DNA of 64,000 nucleotides from JALOOB01 sp964387985 (lineage in GTDB: Bacteria > Chloroflexota > Anaerolineae > CG2-30-64-16). Position 1 is the stretch's first letter; every line of letters starts with the position of its first letter. The notes below the pieces were generated by a model. The model saw only the letters and a program-made list of their open reading frames with translations. It searched no databases and was not told the origin of the DNA. Both the position numbers and the translations under genes were made by a program. Below are positions 1 through 8,197 of this stretch, in pieces. The stretch covers positions 1 through 64,000 of the forward strand of contig CAYLZG010000005.1 in NCBI GenBank assembly GCA_964387985.1, read 5' to 3'.

Positions 1-58
1 GAAGCGCCTACTACAAACGCATTCTCGTTTGGTTCGTAGTAGGCGCTTCAGCGCCCGT
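1..58. repeat. Dispersed palindromic repeat, left-edge copy
   Basis: Inverted repeat with arms AAGCGCCTACTAC (from position 2) and GTAGTAGGCGCTT, separated by a short spacer, followed by CAGCGCC. The same words occur at 414-478 and in the cluster at 62640-62882, so this is one member of a dispersed family. It may continue beyond the left edge. It could act as a hairpin terminator for the small minus-strand gene that ends at 75. Confidence 0.8.
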
Positions 59-74
59 CGCAGACTGTACGTCG

Positions 75-296
75 TCACCCCCCGTGCCGGTCGTGCAGCC
101 CCTTCATCAGGTGTGCGCGCGAGGTCACTTCCTCCATCTTGAGCGAGGCGTACAACATCGCCTCGCGCCACCGGCGCTTCTCCTCCTCGGGTGTGAGCGG
201 GTGAGCCGGCATATGCGCGTGCAGGTATTCGCGGATGAAGGCCATTTCGAGGTCGGCGCCGGGCTGTGCACCATCCCCGGTCATTGCGTCGTCCAT
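75..296 (-). CDS. Small hypothetical protein (73 aa)
   Basis: I do not recognise a family. The 73-residue product is charged and predicted soluble, with a central helical stretch rich in Glu/Arg/Lys (LTPEEEKRRWREAMLY) and no signal peptide or membrane segment. The gene is supported by a Shine-Dalgarno-like GGGAG about 12 bases before the ATG at 296 and by a credible promoter upstream (369-397). Two copies of a dyad operator lie in that promoter/leader, one over the -35 box and one overlapping the ribosome binding site, so expression is probably tightly repressed. It follows the RND pump genes on the same strand but appears to be transcribed separately. Function unknown; existence fairly likely. 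Confidence 0.55.
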   Translation of the reverse strand: MDDAMTGDGAQPGADLEMAFIREYLHAHMPAHPLTPEEEKRRWREAMLYASLKMEEVTSRAHLMKGLHDRHGG

Positions 297-300
297 GATG

Positions 301-397
301 CAAGACTCCCAGTCAACTCACTCTGTGCTGCCCGGCAGCGGCAGATGTCGCGCGCCGCTGCTGAAGATACTATTGCATAAAGTTGACCGGGAGTCAA
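301..397 (-). promoter_or_regulatory. Promoter with paired dyad operators for the 73-aa gene
   Basis: Reading the minus strand, a -35 box TTGACT (397-392), a 17-base spacer and an extended -10 TGC-AATAGT (-10 at 374-369) form a plausible sigma-70 promoter. The -35 lies inside TTGACCGGGAGTCAA (plus strand 383-397), a dyad of TTGAC and GTCAA. A second near-copy, GTTGACTGGGAGTCT on the minus strand (317-303), overlaps the ribosome binding site. TTGAC...GTCAA dyads are typical of TetR-family repressors of efflux genes, but no regulator gene is present in the window, so the binder is unknown. Confidence 0.5.
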
Positions 398-413
398 TAC
401 CCTTGTTTCTGTT

Positions 414-478
414 TTGTTTGTAGTGGGCGCTGAAGCGCCCGAGGTGCGAGCGGGCGCTAAAGCGCCTACTACGAACCT
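414..478. repeat. Dispersed palindromic repeat downstream of the RND gene
   Basis: Two hairpin words, GGCGCTGAAGCGCC and GGGCGCTAAAGCGCC, lie between outer arms GTAGTGGGC and GCCTACTAC. This is the same layout as the units at 62640-62882. It directly abuts the stop codon of the RND gene at 477 and could act as its transcription terminator or as an mRNA-stabilising hairpin. Confidence 0.8.
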
Positions 479-3400
479 ACGCGGCCGTGACCTCCTTCGC
501 GCGCTGCTTTACAGCCTCCCGTGCGGCCTTCGTCGCAGCACGGGCCTCCCGCGAGCTCTGCAGCCGCGCCAGCGCGCCCTCCACGAGGCTGTAGGCCGTC
601 GGCACCAGCAGCAGGGTCAGGATCGTCGAGGTAATCAGCCCGCCGATGACGGTGAGCGCCATCGGCTGGCGGAAGGCGCTGCCCGTGCCCAGCCCGATCG
701 CGACCGGCAGCATGCCCAGGATCAACGCGAGGGTCGTCATCAGGATCGGCCGCAGGCGGATCGGGCCTGCAGTCCTGAGCGCCTGTTGGATGTCCATCCC
801 GCGCTGCCGCCGCAGCCTGTTCGTCAGGTCCACCAGCAGGATCGAGTTCTTGGTCACCAGGCCGAACAGCAGGATCAGGCCGATCATCGCAGTCATGTCC
901 AGCGGCCGGTTGAAGACCAGCAGCGACAGCAGGCCGCCGATGGCTGCCAGCGGCAGCGCCAGCATGATGACCAGCGGCTGGATGAACGAGCCGAACTGCG
1001 AGGCCAGCACCATGTAGACGAACACGACGGCCAGCAGCATCGCAGTGGTCAGTGAGGCGAAGGACTGGTTCATCAGCTCCAGCTCGCCGGTAAACGCCCA
1101 GGTCACGCCCTCGGGCAGGGCCGTCTGCGCCAGCAGTGCATCGATGTCGGCCACCACGTCATCCTGCACCCGGCCGTAGGTGTCGCCGCCGATGATCACC
1201 GCGGCCTGCCGGTCGATGCGGTTGATCTCCGTCGGACCGCTCGATTCCTCCAGGTGCGCGATCTGGCGCAGCGGGATGAAGCCGCGCTCGGTCGGCACCT
1301 CCAGTTCCAGGACCTGGTCGAGCCGCTCCCGGTCCGCCGGCTGGAGCTGCACCCGGATATCCGCTTCGACGCCCTCACCCCGGAACCGGGCAACCTCGTC
1401 GCCTTCCACCAGCGTGCGGATGGTGCTGCCGACTGTGGCGATGTTGATGCCCAGGTCCGCCGCCTTGCGGCGGTCAACCACCAGCAGCACCTCCGGCTTG
1501 CCCGGCCGGTACGAGACATCCACATCCACCAGGCCGGGCACGCTCTTCAGCCGCTCGGCCAGCTCGACGCTGAATGCGTTGAGCGCCTCGTCGTCTCCGA
1601 CGGTCTGGAGCGTAATCTGGATGGGCTTCCCCATGATCGAGCTGCCCCCGCTCGCCATCGACACGAAGCTGCCCCCGCTGATGGCCAGGCCGGGCACGCC
1701 CTGCAGCTGGCTGCGGGCCTGGCTGAGGAACCCCTCGAGCGCATACCCCTCCGCCAGCTTGACGTGAAAGCTCGCCGTCTCGGGGGTGCCCGTGCCGCCC
1801 ACCGTGGTCAGGACCGACGTGACCCCGTCCATGCCGAGCAACCGGGCCTCCAACGCACGGGCCTCTGCATCCGTCTGCGCCAGCGATCCGCCCGGCGGCA
1901 GCAGCATCCCGATATCGGCCGCGCCCTGGTCCACCGAGGGCAGGAAGCTCTGGTTGAGGAACGTCGCGCTGTAGAGGCTGACCACGAGGACCACGATGCC
2001 CAGCGCGACCGTGACGAACCGGTGGCGCAGCGTCCAGCCCAGCAGCCGCAGATAGAAGCGTTCGAGCCAGCCCAGCGAAGCGTGCCCCTCCAGGTCGCCA
2101 TGCTCGGCGCCGGCGGCGATCTTGGGTTTCTGCTGCTTAAACAGGTAGGCCGAGAGCATCGGCGCGAAGGTCAGGGCCTCCACCAGCGAGATGAGGACGG
2201 CAATGCTGACTACCAGGCCGAAGGAGTTGAGGAACTTGCCGATCAGGCCGCCGACAAAGGCAATCGGCAGGAAGACCGACACGATGGTCAGCGACATCGC
2301 GATGACGGGCATGGCGACCTCTGCCGTGCCCTGGATGGCCGCCTCGCGCGGGGTCTTGCCCATCTCCATGTGGCGGAAGACGTTTTCGCGCACCACGATC
2401 GCATCGTCGATGATGAGGCCGACCGAGAGGGACAGCGCCATCAGGGACACGATGTTGAGCGTCATGCCCTGCGCGTTCATGGCGGCAAAGGTGCCCAGCA
2501 GGATGATGGGCAGGCCCGCCACCGTGACCAGGGTGTTGCGCAGGTTGCGGAAGAACAGCAGCACGATCAGCGACGCCGCGATGGCGCCGATGACCAGCTC
2601 CTGCATCGCATCGTCGAAGCTGTGACGGACGAAGAGGGACTGGTCCTGCACCGGCGTCAGGTTGAGATCGGGCCGCTCCGCAGCGATCTCGGCCAGCGCA
2701 TTCTTCACCCGCTCGGCCACCTGCACCGTGTTCGTGCCGGACTGCTTGCGCACGGAGACGATCACGGCCTCCTGGCCGTCCAGCCGGCTGTAGGTGTCCT
2801 GTTCCTTCCAGCCGTCCTGCACGGTCGCCAGGTCGCCCACCCGCACCGCACCCAGCGCCGTGGCGACCTGCAGGTTCGCGACGTCCTCGACCGTGCTGAA
2901 GTTGCCCGGCGTGCGCAGCAGCAGGCTCTGGCCGGCCTGCTCGATGCTGCCGCTGGGGATGCTGTAGCTCTCCGCCAGGATGGTGCCGATGACCTGCTGC
3001 GGCGCAACCCGGCGGGCCTTCAGCGCGTTGGCATCCAGCAAGACCTGGATCTCGCGCTCGCGGCCGCCCGTCACCACGGCATCGGCCACCCCGTCCAGCC
3101 GCTGCAGCCGGGGCAGGAGCTCATCCGATACGATCTGCCGCACGTCCGCGCCCGCATCATTGCCCGCTGCGGCACGATCGCCGGCGCGCGCCACCGAGAC
3201 GCGCAGGATGGGCAGCGACGACGGGTCGTAGGCCGTGATGGTCGGCTCGTAGATGTCCTCCGGCAGCTCGCTGCGCACGTTGTTGAGCTTCTCGCGCACC
3301 TCCTGGGTCGCGACCTTGTCGTCCTTGTCGAGCGAGAAGCTCACGATGACAATCGAGAAGCCCTCGCTGGAGCGCGATTGGACCTGCTCGACGCCCGACG

Positions 3401-3620
3401 CAGTGACCATCGCCTCCTCGACGGGCCGGGTCACCTGGGTCTCCACCTCGCTCGGCCCCGCGCCGGGATAGATGGTCAGGATCGCCATCGTGGGATACGC
3501 GACATCGGGGAAGAAGTCCAGCGGCATGCCGGTGTACGCGATGACGCCGACGACGATCAGGGCCAGCATGACCATGGAGATGAAGACCGGTTGCTTGATC
3601 GAGATTTCCCAGGGTTTCAT
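477..3620 (-). CDS. RND-family efflux transporter permease (AcrB/HAE1-like)
   Basis: Proton-driven inner-membrane exporter of about the usual family length (1047 aa). The first membrane helix is near residues 12-30 and is followed by the family signature PLDFFPD and GPSEVETQVTRPVEEAM. The second helix block (about residues 330-480) contains GLIIDDAIVVREN, whose paired aspartates match the proton-relay residues of AcrB. The C-terminal block contains GLVTKNSILLVDL, with the partner lysine. Two large extracytoplasmic porter regions lie between the blocks. It starts 4 bases after the adaptor gene, so the two are co-transcribed. No outer-membrane factor gene is present, which suits a cell with a reduced or absent outer membrane. 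Substrate unknown. Confidence 0.95.
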   Translation of the reverse strand: MKPWEISIKQPVFISMVMLALIVVGVIAYTGMPLDFFPDVAYPTMAILTIYPGAGPSEVETQVTRPVEEAMVTASGVEQVQSRSSEGFSIVIVSFSLDKDDKVATQEVREKLNNVRSELPEDIYEPTITAYDPSSLPILRVSVARAGDRAAAGNDAGADVRQIVSDELLPRLQRLDGVADAVVTGGREREIQVLLDANALKARRVAPQQVIGTILAESYSIPSGSIEQAGQSLLLRTPGNFSTVEDVANLQVATALGAVRVGDLATVQDGWKEQDTYSRLDGQEAVIVSVRKQSGTNTVQVAERVKNALAEIAAERPDLNLTPVQDQSLFVRHSFDDAMQELVIGAIAASLIVLLFFRNLRNTLVTVAGLPIILLGTFAAMNAQGMTLNIVSLMALSLSVGLIIDDAIVVRENVFRHMEMGKTPREAAIQGTAEVAMPVIAMSLTIVSVFLPIAFVGGLIGKFLNSFGLVVSIAVLISLVEALTFAPMLSAYLFKQQKPKIAAGAEHGDLEGHASLGWLERFYLRLLGWTLRHRFVTVALGIVVLVVSLYSATFLNQSFLPSVDQGAADIGMLLPPGGSLAQTDAEARALEARLLGMDGVTSVLTTVGGTGTPETASFHVKLAEGYALEGFLSQARSQLQGVPGLAISGGSFVSMASGGSSIMGKPIQITLQTVGDDEALNAFSVELAERLKSVPGLVDVDVSYRPGKPEVLLVVDRRKAADLGINIATVGSTIRTLVEGDEVARFRGEGVEADIRVQLQPADRERLDQVLELEVPTERGFIPLRQIAHLEESSGPTEINRIDRQAAVIIGGDTYGRVQDDVVADIDALLAQTALPEGVTWAFTGELELMNQSFASLTTAMLLAVVFVYMVLASQFGSFIQPLVIMLALPLAAIGGLLSLLVFNRPLDMTAMIGLILLFGLVTKNSILLVDLTNRLRRQRGMDIQQALRTAGPIRLRPILMTTLALILGMLPVAIGLGTGSAFRQPMALTVIGGLITSTILTLLLVPTAYSLVEGALARLQSSREARAATKAAREAVKQRAKEVTAA

Positions 3621-3624
3621 GGGC

Positions 3625-4884
3625 TTATGGCTCCAGCAGCGTCACGGTGGCAAACATGCCGGGCTTGAGCTCGGCCATCCCCTCCGTGGGCCGGACGGTC
3701 ACCTGGACCGTGCGCTTGGCGTAGTCGAAGGTCGGCGCGATGGCCGAAACCTCGCCCGCAAAGGTGCGGTCGCCATAGGCATCCACCCGGATGCTGACGG
3801 GCTGGCCGGCGGAGACATCCTGGTAGCGCGACTCCTCCACCTGGATGACGATCTTCGACTCGTGCGAGAAGATGATCGCGAGGACCGTCCCCGGCCCGGC
3901 CATGCCGCCCTCGACCGCATCCAACTGGTAGATGAAGCCGCCGGCCGGCGCCAGGACGGCCGTCTTGTCGAGCTGGAGCTGCGCCAGGTAGACGGCCGCC
4001 TCGGCCTGCTTCACTCCCGCCTCTGCCGCCTTGATCTGGGCCGGTTCCGCCCCGCGTTTCAACCGGGCAAGCTGCGACTGCGCGCCCGTGAGTGCGGCAT
4101 AGGCGGCGGCAATCTGGTCCGCAGTTGCGCCCTTCAGCACCTTATCGTACTGCGCCTGTGCGGCCTCCTTCGCCAGCGTCGCCTGCTGCAGTTGCAGCGC
4201 CTCCGGCATCATGCCCGCATAGGGGTTGCCGGAGATGCGGTCATACTGGCCCTGGTACACCGAGACGGCCGCCTCCGCCTGCTTGAGCTGGGCCAGGACC
4301 ATGCGCTTTTCCTCTTCGGTCGCGCCCTGCAGCGCACGGTTGTAGCCCGCCCGGGCCGCGCTGACCGCCGCCTCCGCTGCCGCTACGTCGGCCGGCTGCG
4401 GCTGGGTCTTCGCCAGCTCCACCTGGGACGAGGCCAGCTCCAGCGCGGCCTGCGCCTGGCCGCGCTGCGCCTCCGCCACGGTGCTGTCGATGCGCACCAG
4501 GACCTCGCCCTGCTCCACGCTGTCGCCCACTGCGACGGTTACCTCCTGGACCTGCCCCGCGACCTCGGCCACGACGGGCACGATGGCCTCCGCCATGATT
4601 TCGCCGCTGTAGGTCAGGCTGGCCGCGCCCAGCCGCCGGTTCTCGCCGCTGCCGGCCGCTGCGGTGCTGCTGGTGAGCGTGTCAGCCGGCGTGCTGACGA
4701 TGACCGGCGAGGGGCTGGGCACAGGTGTTGCCGCCGCAACCTGGGCGGACGCCTGCGCGGGCCGGTCGGCAGCCTCGCCGCCCTGCCCGATGGCTGCACA
4801 CCCTGCCGTAAGCAGGAGGAGCGCCAGCAGCAGAGCGAGGCTGGTCCAGCGGTGACCTGTCGGATTCGTACCCAAGTGCATCAT
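3625..4884 (-). CDS. RND/HlyD-type periplasmic adaptor lipoprotein
   Basis: Membrane-fusion protein that would link the adjacent RND transporter to the cell exterior. The N-terminus has a hydrophobic signal ending in the lipobox LTAGC near residue 29, so it is predicted to be a lipid-anchored exported protein. A low-complexity linker follows, then a biotinyl-lipoyl-like segment (GQVQEVTVAVGDSVEQGEVL, about residues 110-130). A long Ala/Gln-rich coiled-coil hairpin (about 135-290) is followed by the returning lipoyl half and a beta-barrel ending in LKPGMFATVTL, the usual adaptor C-terminus. A GAGAGG ribosome site precedes the start, with a second ATG one codon downstream. It lies 13 bases after the SH3/propeller gene and 4 bases before the RND gene. 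Confidence 0.93.
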   Translation of the reverse strand: MMHLGTNPTGHRWTSLALLLALLLLTAGCAAIGQGGEAADRPAQASAQVAAATPVPSPSPVIVSTPADTLTSSTAAAGSGENRRLGAASLTYSGEIMAEAIVPVVAEVAGQVQEVTVAVGDSVEQGEVLVRIDSTVAEAQRGQAQAALELASSQVELAKTQPQPADVAAAEAAVSAARAGYNRALQGATEEEKRMVLAQLKQAEAAVSVYQGQYDRISGNPYAGMMPEALQLQQATLAKEAAQAQYDKVLKGATADQIAAAYAALTGAQSQLARLKRGAEPAQIKAAEAGVKQAEAAVYLAQLQLDKTAVLAPAGGFIYQLDAVEGGMAGPGTVLAIIFSHESKIVIQVEESRYQDVSAGQPVSIRVDAYGDRTFAGEVSAIAPTFDYAKRTVQVTVRPTEGMAELKPGMFATVTLLEP

Positions 4885-4897
4885 GTTGTCAACCTCT

Positions 4898-6664
4898 CTA
4901 TTGGCCCCAGCTCACGACCTGTTCGGCCTGGTAGTTATATTCGATCGGCGTATCGATTGGCAGTGCGGCCAGGTTGCCGCCACCGGCATCCATGACCCAG
5001 AGCTGCCAGCGGCCGGTGCGATTGCTCAGGAACACGATATGCCGGCCATCCGGGCTCCAATCCGGCGCGACGTTGTGCGGCAGGACGTCGACCAGGGTCG
5101 TCTCCGGCCGGGTCAGCGCGACCACGTTCGCGCCATCCGCATGGGCGGCGAAAATCTCCCAGTGGTCCTTCTCCAGCGAGTGAAACACGATGCGCCCGCC
5201 ATCGGGCGGCCCGCCGCCCGGCTGGCTTGCCGGATCCTGGTAGCGAAATTCCCCGAGCAAGCTGCGGTTCGAGTCGGCATCCGGACCGTCCTGGGTCAAC
5301 TGGATGCCCGTGCCGCCGTAGAGGATGCCCCGGCCGGTCCAGTCGGGCGAGATGGCATCGGGCACGGCCGCGATGTCCTGGTAGCTGCCGCCCTCCCGGT
5401 CGACGCGGGCCAGGCCCCATGCATCGGCCACCTTGAGCGGGAACATCAGGTTGTACGGGAAGGTGTCGGGCATGCAGATGTTGTAGCCCACATCGCGGCA
5501 CTTGCGCTGGCCGCTGACGTGGCTGAACACGATCTTGCTGCCGTCGGGGCTCCACGCAGGCGCGCGCACGGCCTCGCTGCGCGTGAGGATGCGCCGCTCG
5601 TTGCTCCCATCCGTCTCGATCAGGTAGAGGCTGTGGCTGCCGCCGTCGGCGCGCCAGAAGACCACCGTGCGGCCATCCGGGCTGAGCGCCGGATCTGCGC
5701 CGGTCGTCAGCGCGGCCAGCGTGCCCCGGGCGAGATCGTAGACGTAGAGCTGGCCGCCGCTGCGCGCCTGGAAGACCAGCTTGCCGGTCAGGCCGGCGGC
5801 GGGCGGTGCAGGTTGCCCGGTTGAGGTTGCAGGTTGCAGGTTTGAGGTTGTGCGAGCTGCGGCTCGCCCAGGTTGGGCGCTCGCTGCAGCAGCAGCCGGT
5901 GCGCCGGCGACGGGCAGTTCGGTGGCGTTGCCCTGCACCGTCAGGTAGGCGGCGCTGGCCCAGCCGGTCCCGTCCGGCAAGCCTGCGGCGGCGACCTGCA
6001 GCCAGTCTCCGCTCGCGCTGCGCGCGGTCGCGGTCACCTGGCTGCCGGATGCGAGCGAGCCCACGACGGGGTAGCTCGTGCCGGGGCCGGACCGCACGTT
6101 GAGCCGCTGCGCGCCGGTGCTGACCGTGGCTGTTGCAGAGGCCCCGGCTGCGCTCGCTGTGGCCGTCTCCGCAGCGGGCTGGGCATCTCCGGTTGAGGTC
6201 TCAGTGCCCTCTGCGCTCTCTGTGGCTGGCGCAGTGGCAGGCCCGGCCGGCGGGATGAACCCGGCGCGCTCGGCTACCTTGCTCACACCGAAGATGAGCA
6301 CCTCGTCCGCGCTCACCCAGCCCACCGCACCGTCGCGCGTCGCGCCGTAGAACCAGCGGCTGTCCGCGGTGCGCCCGCTGACCTTAAAGGCCACGCCGCT
6401 CGGCAGATCACGGAGCGCCGCACCGGCCTCGTCGTACAGCGTCGCGCCGGCCGCACGCGTCACTGCCAGCGTCGTGCCGCGGCTGCCGCCGGCCTGCACG
6501 GACGGGGCGGGAGCGGTCTCCGCTGCCACATGCGCGAGCGGCGCCAGTGACAGGAGGAGGCAGGCTGCCAGCAGGCTGCTGAGCGCGATACGCCGCCAAT
6601 AGGGAGACGTGAAAGGCTGCCGCTGCGCAGCGCGACGTCGTATCATCCCATAAGCATGTGTCAT
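4898..6664 (-). CDS. Secreted SH3-domain and TolB-like beta-propeller protein
   Basis: First gene of the efflux operon, encoding a 588-590 aa exported protein. A membrane/signal segment near residues 25-48 is followed by two SH3b-like domains. The second contains RLNVRSGPGTSYPVVGSL, the classic bacterial SH3 cell-wall-binding signature. After a low-complexity linker partly encoded by a 7-base repeat come PD40/WD40-like blades (LSPDGRTVVFWR, WSPDGSKIVFSH, WSPDGRHIVFLSNR) as in TolB. A GGAAGG sits 6 bases before the ATG at 6664, which I prefer over the ATG at 6670. Its role with the pump is unknown; sensing or scaffolding at the cell surface is an inference. Confidence 0.85.
   Translation of the reverse strand: MTHAYGMIRRRAAQRQPFTSPYWRRIALSSLLAACLLLSLAPLAHVAAETAPAPSVQAGGSRGTTLAVTRAAGATLYDEAGAALRDLPSGVAFKVSGRTADSRWFYGATRDGAVGWVSADEVLIFGVSKVAERAGFIPPAGPATAPATESAEGTETSTGDAQPAAETATASAAGASATATVSTGAQRLNVRSGPGTSYPVVGSLASGSQVTATARSASGDWLQVAAAGLPDGTGWASAAYLTVQGNATELPVAGAPAAAAASAQPGRAAARTTSNLQPATSTGQPAPPAAGLTGKLVFQARSGGQLYVYDLARGTLAALTTGADPALSPDGRTVVFWRADGGSHSLYLIETDGSNERRILTRSEAVRAPAWSPDGSKIVFSHVSGQRKCRDVGYNICMPDTFPYNLMFPLKVADAWGLARVDREGGSYQDIAAVPDAISPDWTGRGILYGGTGIQLTQDGPDADSNRSLLGEFRYQDPASQPGGGPPDGGRIVFHSLEKDHWEIFAAHADGANVVALTRPETTLVDVLPHNVAPDWSPDGRHIVFLSNRTGRWQLWVMDAGGGNLAALPIDTPIEYNYQAEQVVSWGQ
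5811..5850. repeat. Intragenic 7-bp tandem repeat (GTTGCAG/GTTGAGG type)
   Basis: The plus strand shows GTTGAGG, GTTGCAG, GTTGCAG, GTTTGAG in near-tandem array. It lies in-frame inside the linker of the SH3/propeller gene, between the SH3 domain and the propeller. It is most likely a length-variable linker or an inserted dispersed repeat. Confidence 0.6.
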
Positions 6665-6679
6665 GGGCATCCTTCCATC

Positions 6680-6718
6680 GGGAGAATCTCTCAGGAGAAT
6701 CTCCCAGGGGATTTTCCC
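6680..6718. promoter_or_regulatory. Three tandem palindromic sites upstream of the efflux operon
   Basis: Three GAGAATCTC-like palindromes follow each other at about 13-base spacing: centre near 6686 (GGGAGAATCTC), centre near 6699 (GGAGAATCTCCC) and centre near 6712 (GGGGATTTTCCC). They lie just upstream of the efflux operon start and about 150 bases from the kinase promoter. The spacing suggests cooperative binding of a dimeric regulator. The neighbouring NarL-type response regulator is the obvious candidate, but this is inference. Confidence 0.5.
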
Positions 6719-6845
6719 ACATTATAGGCTCGGCCGCCGGCCCGCGCATGTGTCGCAGGGGATATCTTCCCCCCTGTCGTGCGACCTATTCCTCCGGCCC
6801 GCCGGACATGACCACCGGCAGTTGCGACCTCTACCCTCCGGCATA

Positions 6846-6875
6846 TTGCCCCGCCGTTTCCGGGCGTGCTATACT
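6846..6875 (+). promoter_or_regulatory. Promoter of the two-component system
   Basis: TTGCCC at 6846-6851, an 18-base spacer and TATACT at 6870-6875. Transcription would start near 6882, about 45 bases before the ATG at 6926. This also rules out the longer reading frame that begins at 6866, since that start would lie upstream of the -10 box. Confidence 0.55.
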
Positions 6876-6925
6876 GGCTGCAACCCAGCCCTTCGTGGGC
6901 GTCCCGACGCATCAGAGGAACAGCC

Positions 6926-8197
6926 ATGCTCGCACGGGCCAGACGCTGGTTCAATCCCTATCCCGACACGCCCGGGGCGCTGCGGCTTGGCTTCGCAGCC
7001 GCCTACATCGGCGTCGTCGGCGCGCTCGTGGTCTACTCCAACTTTCTGACCCCGTGCGCAGGGCCCCTGGCAGCCGCGCGCGAGTGGACCATGACCGGCC
7101 TGCTGGCCGTGCTGCTCTTCATCGAACGCTTTGAGCTGGGCCGCGATGCGCAGCCCGTCGCGCGACAGTTGGCCCTGGGCCTGCTGCTGGCCCGCATCGC
7201 GCTCGTGCAGGGGATCGTGATGCTGGACTGCACGCAATTGGGCGTCCTGCTCTATGTCGTGGTCCCGTTTGCCGTCTTCTTCGTGCTCGGCGCGGCCATC
7301 AGCCGGCTGGTCGGGCTGGCCTACTGGTTGTTTGTGGCCGTCCAGGCCGGCTATATCGGCCGTGCGGGCCTACAGACGAATCTCGACTGGCTGACGGTCG
7401 TCGTCATCTTCACCCTGCTGCTGATTTTCGTCTACGTCATCGCCGGCCATATCGACCGGGACCAGCGCAGCCGCCAGCAGATGCGCCGCCTGCTCGACCA
7501 GCTGGCGGAGTCGCACCGGCAATTGCAGGACTATGCGGGTCGCGTGGCGGAGCTGGCCGCCGCTGCAGAACGCAACCGGCTGGCGCGCGACATCCATGAC
7601 AGCCTGGGGCATTACCTGACGGCCATCAGCATCCAGCTGGAGAAGGCCCAGGCGTACCGGGGACGCAATCCGGCAGAGGCCGACCGGGCCATCCGTGATG
7701 CGCAGGAGACCGCGCGGGCTGCACTGCAGGATGTGCGCCAGTCGGTCGGCACGCTGCGCGACGCCGGGGAGCGTTTCTCGCTGCGCCAGTCGCTGGACGG
7801 CCTGGTCGGCCGGATGGCGGGCGGGCCGCTGGAAATCACGTACAGCGTCGAGGGGGATGAGACGGACTATGCGGGGCCGGTGCTCACCGTGCTGTATCGT
7901 GCGGCCCAGGAGGGTCTCACCAACGCACAGCGCCATGCCCGGGCCCGGCATGCGGTGCTGGACGTGCAGTTGGGCGAGACGGAGGCCCGGCTCAGGCTGC
8001 GGGATGACGGCATTGGCTTCGACCCCGCCCGGCTGGCGGAACAGGCGGCCGGGGGGAACCCGGGCTATGGCCTGCAGGGGCTGCGGGAACGCCTGGAGAT
8101 GGTGAGGGGACAGATGCAGATTACCAGCGACCGGCAGGCGGGCACCGAGATAACGATCACCGTGCCCAAGCACCTGGCACAAGTGGCGGCAGCATGA
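6926..8197 (+). CDS. Sensor histidine kinase (HisKA_3/DesK-NarX type)
   Basis: Membrane-bound sensor kinase of 423 aa. About five hydrophobic segments occupy residues 20-175, with no recognisable extracytoplasmic domain, so the signal is probably sensed in or at the membrane. A cytoplasmic coiled coil follows. The dimerisation/phosphorylation box contains LARDIHDSLGH with the phospho-accepting His near residue 224. The ATPase domain has the N box (EGLTNAQRHARA) and the G1 box DDGIGFDP. The start at 6926 is chosen for its AGAGGA ribosome site and the promoter position. It overlaps the response regulator gene by 4 bases (ATGA), so the pair is translationally coupled. The adjacent efflux operon is a likely target, by analogy with DesK/LiaS-like pairs. 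Confidence 0.93.
   Translation: MLARARRWFNPYPDTPGALRLGFAAAYIGVVGALVVYSNFLTPCAGPLAAAREWTMTGLLAVLLFIERFELGRDAQPVARQLALGLLLARIALVQGIVMLDCTQLGVLLYVVVPFAVFFVLGAAISRLVGLAYWLFVAVQAGYIGRAGLQTNLDWLTVVVIFTLLLIFVYVIAGHIDRDQRSRQQMRRLLDQLAESHRQLQDYAGRVAELAAAAERNRLARDIHDSLGHYLTAISIQLEKAQAYRGRNPAEADRAIRDAQETARAALQDVRQSVGTLRDAGERFSLRQSLDGLVGRMAGGPLEITYSVEGDETDYAGPVLTVLYRAAQEGLTNAQRHARARHAVLDVQLGETEARLRLRDDGIGFDPARLAEQAAGGNPGYGLQGLRERLEMVRGQMQITSDRQAGTEITITVPKHLAQVAAA

Noticed and set aside
1254..3668. Long plus-strand frame of 804 codons opposite the RND gene
   Set aside because: It is antisense to a clear RND transporter, has low-complexity Arg/His/Gln-rich composition and no family features; it is a GC-rich shadow frame.
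3472..4995. Plus-strand frame of 507 codons opposite the adaptor gene
   Set aside because: Antisense shadow of the adaptor and RND genes; Arg/Leu-rich with no motifs.
6866..6925. Upstream extension of the histidine kinase
   Set aside because: The extension begins before the -10 box and lacks a ribosome site; the ATG at 6926 has AGAGGA.
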